Below are positions 61,458 to 64,000 of a stretch of 64,000 nucleotides of DNA, in pieces. The notes below the pieces were generated by a model, which saw nothing but the letters and a program-made list of their open reading frames with translations, had not been told where the DNA came from and did no database searches. The first letter of the stretch is position 1, and the number at the start of each line of letters is the position of its first letter. A program made the position numbers and the translations under genes. Source of the stretch: Paraburkholderia ginsengiterrae. Lineage in GTDB: Bacteria; Pseudomonadota; Gammaproteobacteria; Burkholderiales; Burkholderiaceae. The stretch covers positions 62,001 through 126,000 of the forward strand of contig NZ_LXKA01000143.1 in NCBI RefSeq assembly GCF_001645125.1, written 5' to 3'.

Positions 61458-62783
61458 ATGAGTACTACCCCAGCCCGATCGAACGAGGCTGCCTCAGGAG
61501 GGCAGTCGATGTCCTGGAGCGACATCAAAACGCTAGGCCTAGCCTCTCTGGGCGGTGCTCTCGAATACTACGATTTCATCGTCGCGGTATTCTTCACCAA
61601 GCTGCTCGCCACAGTGTTCTTCCCGCCGCACACACCCGAGTGGCTCGCGCAGCTCGAGGTGTTTTGCATCTTCGCCGCCGGCTACCTCGTTCGCCCGATT
61701 GGCGGTATCTTCTTTGCGCACTTCGGAGATCGGATCGGGCGCAAGAAAATGTTTGCGCTCAGCCTGTTTCTGATGGCGTTTCCCACGCTACTGATTGGCC
61801 TGCTGCCCAGCTATGCGATGTTGGGTATGGCCGCGCCACTGCTGTTTCTGCTGTGCCGCATCCTTCAGGGTCTGTCCGTCGGCGGTGAAGTTCCGGGTGC
61901 CTGGATCTTCTGCTCGGAGCACGTGCGCCGTGACCGCGTGGGTCTCGCGTGCGGCCTGCTGATGTCGGGTCTTTGCACCGGCATCCTGCTCGGTGCATTG
62001 AGCGCCAAATACCTGATGGGCAATCTCGATGCGGATAGCCTGAAGAGTTGGGGGTGGCGGGTGCCGTTTATCGCCGGTGGCATCTTTGGACTGGTCTCCG
62101 TCTACCTGCGTCGCTACCTGCACGAAACGCCCGTCTTCGAAGCGTTGCGCGCCAAGCGTGCCGCCGACTCGCGTCTGCCGCTCTCGGTCGTGCTCAAACA
62201 TCACCGCGGAGCAATCGTCGTATCGCTGCTGGCCACGTGGGTTTTCTCCGGGATTTTCGTGTTGTACTTCCTGTACACGCCGACCTTCCTGCAGTCACAG
62301 TTTCACGTTGAGGCGAAAACGGTCTTCACCAACAACTCCTGGTCGATCCTGGGGCTGATCATCGGCAGCACGGTCGCAGGCTGGACCGCCGACAGGATTG
62401 GCGGAGGTAAGGCATACGCGCTGGGCAGCATCGCCATGCTGGTTGTGACAGGTGCCTTCTACTTCGCACTGACTTCCGGCAGCAGCACGGTGTGGCTGCT
62501 CTATATTGCGGGAGGCTTCCTCATCGGTACAATCACGCTCGGACCGTACATCATAGTGAAAAGCTTCCCGCCTGAAGTCCGCTTCACGGGCTTTGCGCTG
62601 TCGTACAACACCGCCTACGCGATCTTCGGTGGGACCGCGCCGGCAGTGGCCTCCTACATGGTAGGCCGCCAGGGTATCCTCATGGCGCCCGCCTGGTATA
62701 TCGCCGCACTCTGCATTCTCGGCGTCATCATCGGCCTCACTTGGCGCGCGCCAGTTCACGCGGACGTTGCATCCTTACACTGA
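61458..62783 (+). CDS. MFS transporter, sugar/metabolite porter type
   Basis: A 441-residue twelve-helix MFS protein with MHS-like motifs: GGALEYYDFIVAVFF, HFGDRIGRKKMF, LQGLSVGGEVPGAWIF and a second loop GWTADRIGGGK. ATG 61458 has GGAG six bases upstream. It is divergent from the MarR gene, with an operator over its promoter, so it is part of the catabolic regulon. It likely imports the growth substrate or exports an intermediate. It is distinct from the MHS transporter at 57732, as it lacks the inserted loop. Confidence 0.92.
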   Translation: MSTTPARSNEAASGGQSMSWSDIKTLGLASLGGALEYYDFIVAVFFTKLLATVFFPPHTPEWLAQLEVFCIFAAGYLVRPIGGIFFAHFGDRIGRKKMFALSLFLMAFPTLLIGLLPSYAMLGMAAPLLFLLCRILQGLSVGGEVPGAWIFCSEHVRRDRVGLACGLLMSGLCTGILLGALSAKYLMGNLDADSLKSWGWRVPFIAGGIFGLVSVYLRRYLHETPVFEALRAKRAADSRLPLSVVLKHHRGAIVVSLLATWVFSGIFVLYFLYTPTFLQSQFHVEAKTVFTNNSWSILGLIIGSTVAGWTADRIGGGKAYALGSIAMLVVTGAFYFALTSGSSTVWLLYIAGGFLIGTITLGPYIIVKSFPPEVRFTGFALSYNTAYAIFGGTAPAVASYMVGRQGILMAPAWYIAALCILGVIIGLTWRAPVHADVASLH

Positions 62784-62971
62784 AGCTGTGGGACGCAGTC
62801 GGTCGCAATCGCAATAAGAACGTGAAGTGGCAATAGGACACGACGACTGCGCCAGGGGGGTAGTCGAACGAAAGGGACTTCCCCATCCCCGAAGCTGCGG
62901 CGGAAGCCGCCAACCGGCCCCGTTCATTCGATTACCCCAAGACGCACCCGTCGCATCACAAGCCTGCGCGA

Positions 62972-63430
62972 TCATGTGGTGGATCGAGCGATGCTGAAAC
63001 TCTCGACATGCGGCAAGTTCTGGAACTCCGTTGAAAGCTGAGCCAGCACATTAGCGTGGCGGCGCGGATCGGCGACGATCAGGAACTGAAGCGAGCATCT
63101 CCCGGCTTCGTATGAAATCAGAAAGCTCTCCGGCGGAATGGTCAAGCGTCGCTTCAATGCAAAGTGAGAAACAGTATCCTCTTGCGGACGATAATTGGCT
63201 GTAAAGTGCACTTTGACCGTCAATGCGGTATGGGCGGGCAGAATGCGCTCCACAGTAGGCATTGTTGCCATGTCCAACGAGAGTAGCCCGGTCAATCCGA
63301 CGGCAGGAACGTAAAGAGTTGTGCCGAACAGGATGCCGATCACGGCGCAGGCCCATACCGACGCGGCAGTCGTCAGGCCGCGAACGTTGCCGCCGTCCTG
63401 AACGATCAGTCCTGCGCCTATGAACCCCAA
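62972..63430 (-). pseudogene. 5'-truncated MgtC/SapB-family remnant
   Basis: The frame encodes the second half of an MgtC protein: LGFIGAGLIVQDGGNVRGLTTAASVWACAVIGILFG and a C-terminal ACT-like part ending HVESFSIARSTT. The first ~80 residues of the family, with the first membrane helices, are missing. Upstream of 63430 the open frame continues to 63670 with unrelated low-likelihood sequence and no ribosome-binding site. Two near-identical 14-mers (GCGGACTTTGTTGT and GCAGACTTTGTTGT on the minus strand) flank the junction zone, suggesting a rearrangement. Probably non-functional. Confidence 0.6.
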
Positions 63431-64000
63431 CGTATCGGGGCACAACAAAGTCTGCGGCAACGCTGAAAAGCCTTTCAGAAACAACAAAGTCCGCAGGATC
63501 GGAAAAATCTGTTTTGCAGTGCAAAAGTTCGACGCCCTCTTGTCTATCGATAACTGTATTTGATAGCCAGCATGGAACACTTCGTGCCGAAGAGTAGAGG
63601 GCTTATTTGCAAGCCTCGGCCGCGCCCGAGACCCCACCCGTTTTTCAAACATCGCTCGACAAGCAGCCATTCCAGTGCGCCGGCCGGGTATTCCTTTGGC
63701 GATTCCGTCGCCAGCAGTTTCATTGAGCGACGCATGGCCTCGCCGAGACCCGGTTGCACAGCTGTCCCCGGCAAAGTTGTTAGGAGCGCCCTAAGGGCGC
63801 TCATTCTGTCTCGCGCGCGTAGCTATCAGTTCAGTTGCAGCCAACACCGGTTCTGCTTTCAAGCAGGTGTCGAGTGACGCGGATGCCCCTGGCCGAAGTC
63901 GACGGCAGATTTCGAGCAATCGAAACAGCGGGGGCGTAGCCTCCGCGTGCTGTGGACCATGGATAGCGAGAAGATGCAGAGGGTCACCTGAGAAGAATGG
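63431..64000. other. Right-edge region, no supported gene
   Basis: The frame on the minus strand at 63544-63804 and that at 63560-63877 on the plus strand have no recognisable similarity. An 8-bp hairpin GAGCGCCC-TAA-GGGCGCTC lies at 63784-63802. The region may be debris from the event that truncated mgtC. Confidence 0.4.

Noticed and set aside
63544-63804. Transposase fragment
   Set aside because: I considered IS-type similarity but no DDE or HTH motif could be identified, so no element is claimed.

Overview
The window is GC-rich chromosomal DNA from a betaproteobacterium of the Burkholderia/Paraburkholderia group. The evidence is the gene families present (DUF2760-Hsp70 module, DUF3300/DUF2950 pair, PqiB/PqiC, a Burkholderia-type trimeric porin, MHS transporters) and the codon use. 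I see no tRNA, rRNA, CRISPR array or intact mobile element. Genus and species are inferred from family resemblance, not from a search.

Left part (1-16996): a translationally coupled set of DUF2760 and two Hsp70 paralogues; a LysR regulator divergent from an F420-reductase-like oxidoreductase; a degenerate 11-bp repeat array; pqiB-pqiC; DUF3300 and DUF2950 envelope proteins; a MocR regulator divergent from a DJ-1/PfpI protein; a Kup potassium transporter; and an EF-G-like GTPase whose guanine-recognition motif is altered.

Middle-left (17158-25538): a 51-residue membrane peptide, protein-L-isoaspartate methyltransferase, an ATP adenylyltransferase/Ap4A phosphorylase with an adenosine-specific kinase, and PoxB preceded by a coupled 20-codon reading frame. 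These look like a survival or energy-limitation neighbourhood. They are followed by an AraC regulator, a small secreted protein, and an HxlR/DoxX/SDR set.

Middle (25800-44320): an aspartate-use cluster (LysR, dicarboxylate/amino-acid symporter, a fused double Asp/Glu racemase, and an aspartase gene broken by one in-frame TGA); a D-Ala-D-Ala carboxypeptidase; a Tat-exported sulfatase; a two-partner secretion system (TpsB, TpsA) with a FecR-domain protein; and two adjacent exported epoxide-hydrolase-like enzymes.

Right part (45199-62783): the centrepiece, a complete-looking pyridine-carboxylate catabolic locus. It has a four-component Rieske oxygenase, a three-subunit molybdenum hydroxylase, an ACMSD-type decarboxylase, and a lower pathway from 2,5-dihydroxypyridine to fumarate (NicX-, NicD-, NicF- and maleate-isomerase-type enzymes). 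It also has two MFS transporters, a porin and a MarR regulator. This combination fits picolinate (pyridine-2-carboxylate) via 6-hydroxypicolinate and 3,6-dihydroxypicolinate better than nicotinate. Four copies of a 14-bp dyad (ATCAGYATRCTGAT-like) lie in front of the oxygenase operon, in front of the decarboxylase operon, and twice in the MarR/MFS intergenic region. They define a likely MarR regulon readable directly from the sequence. The right edge carries a 5'-truncated MgtC remnant.
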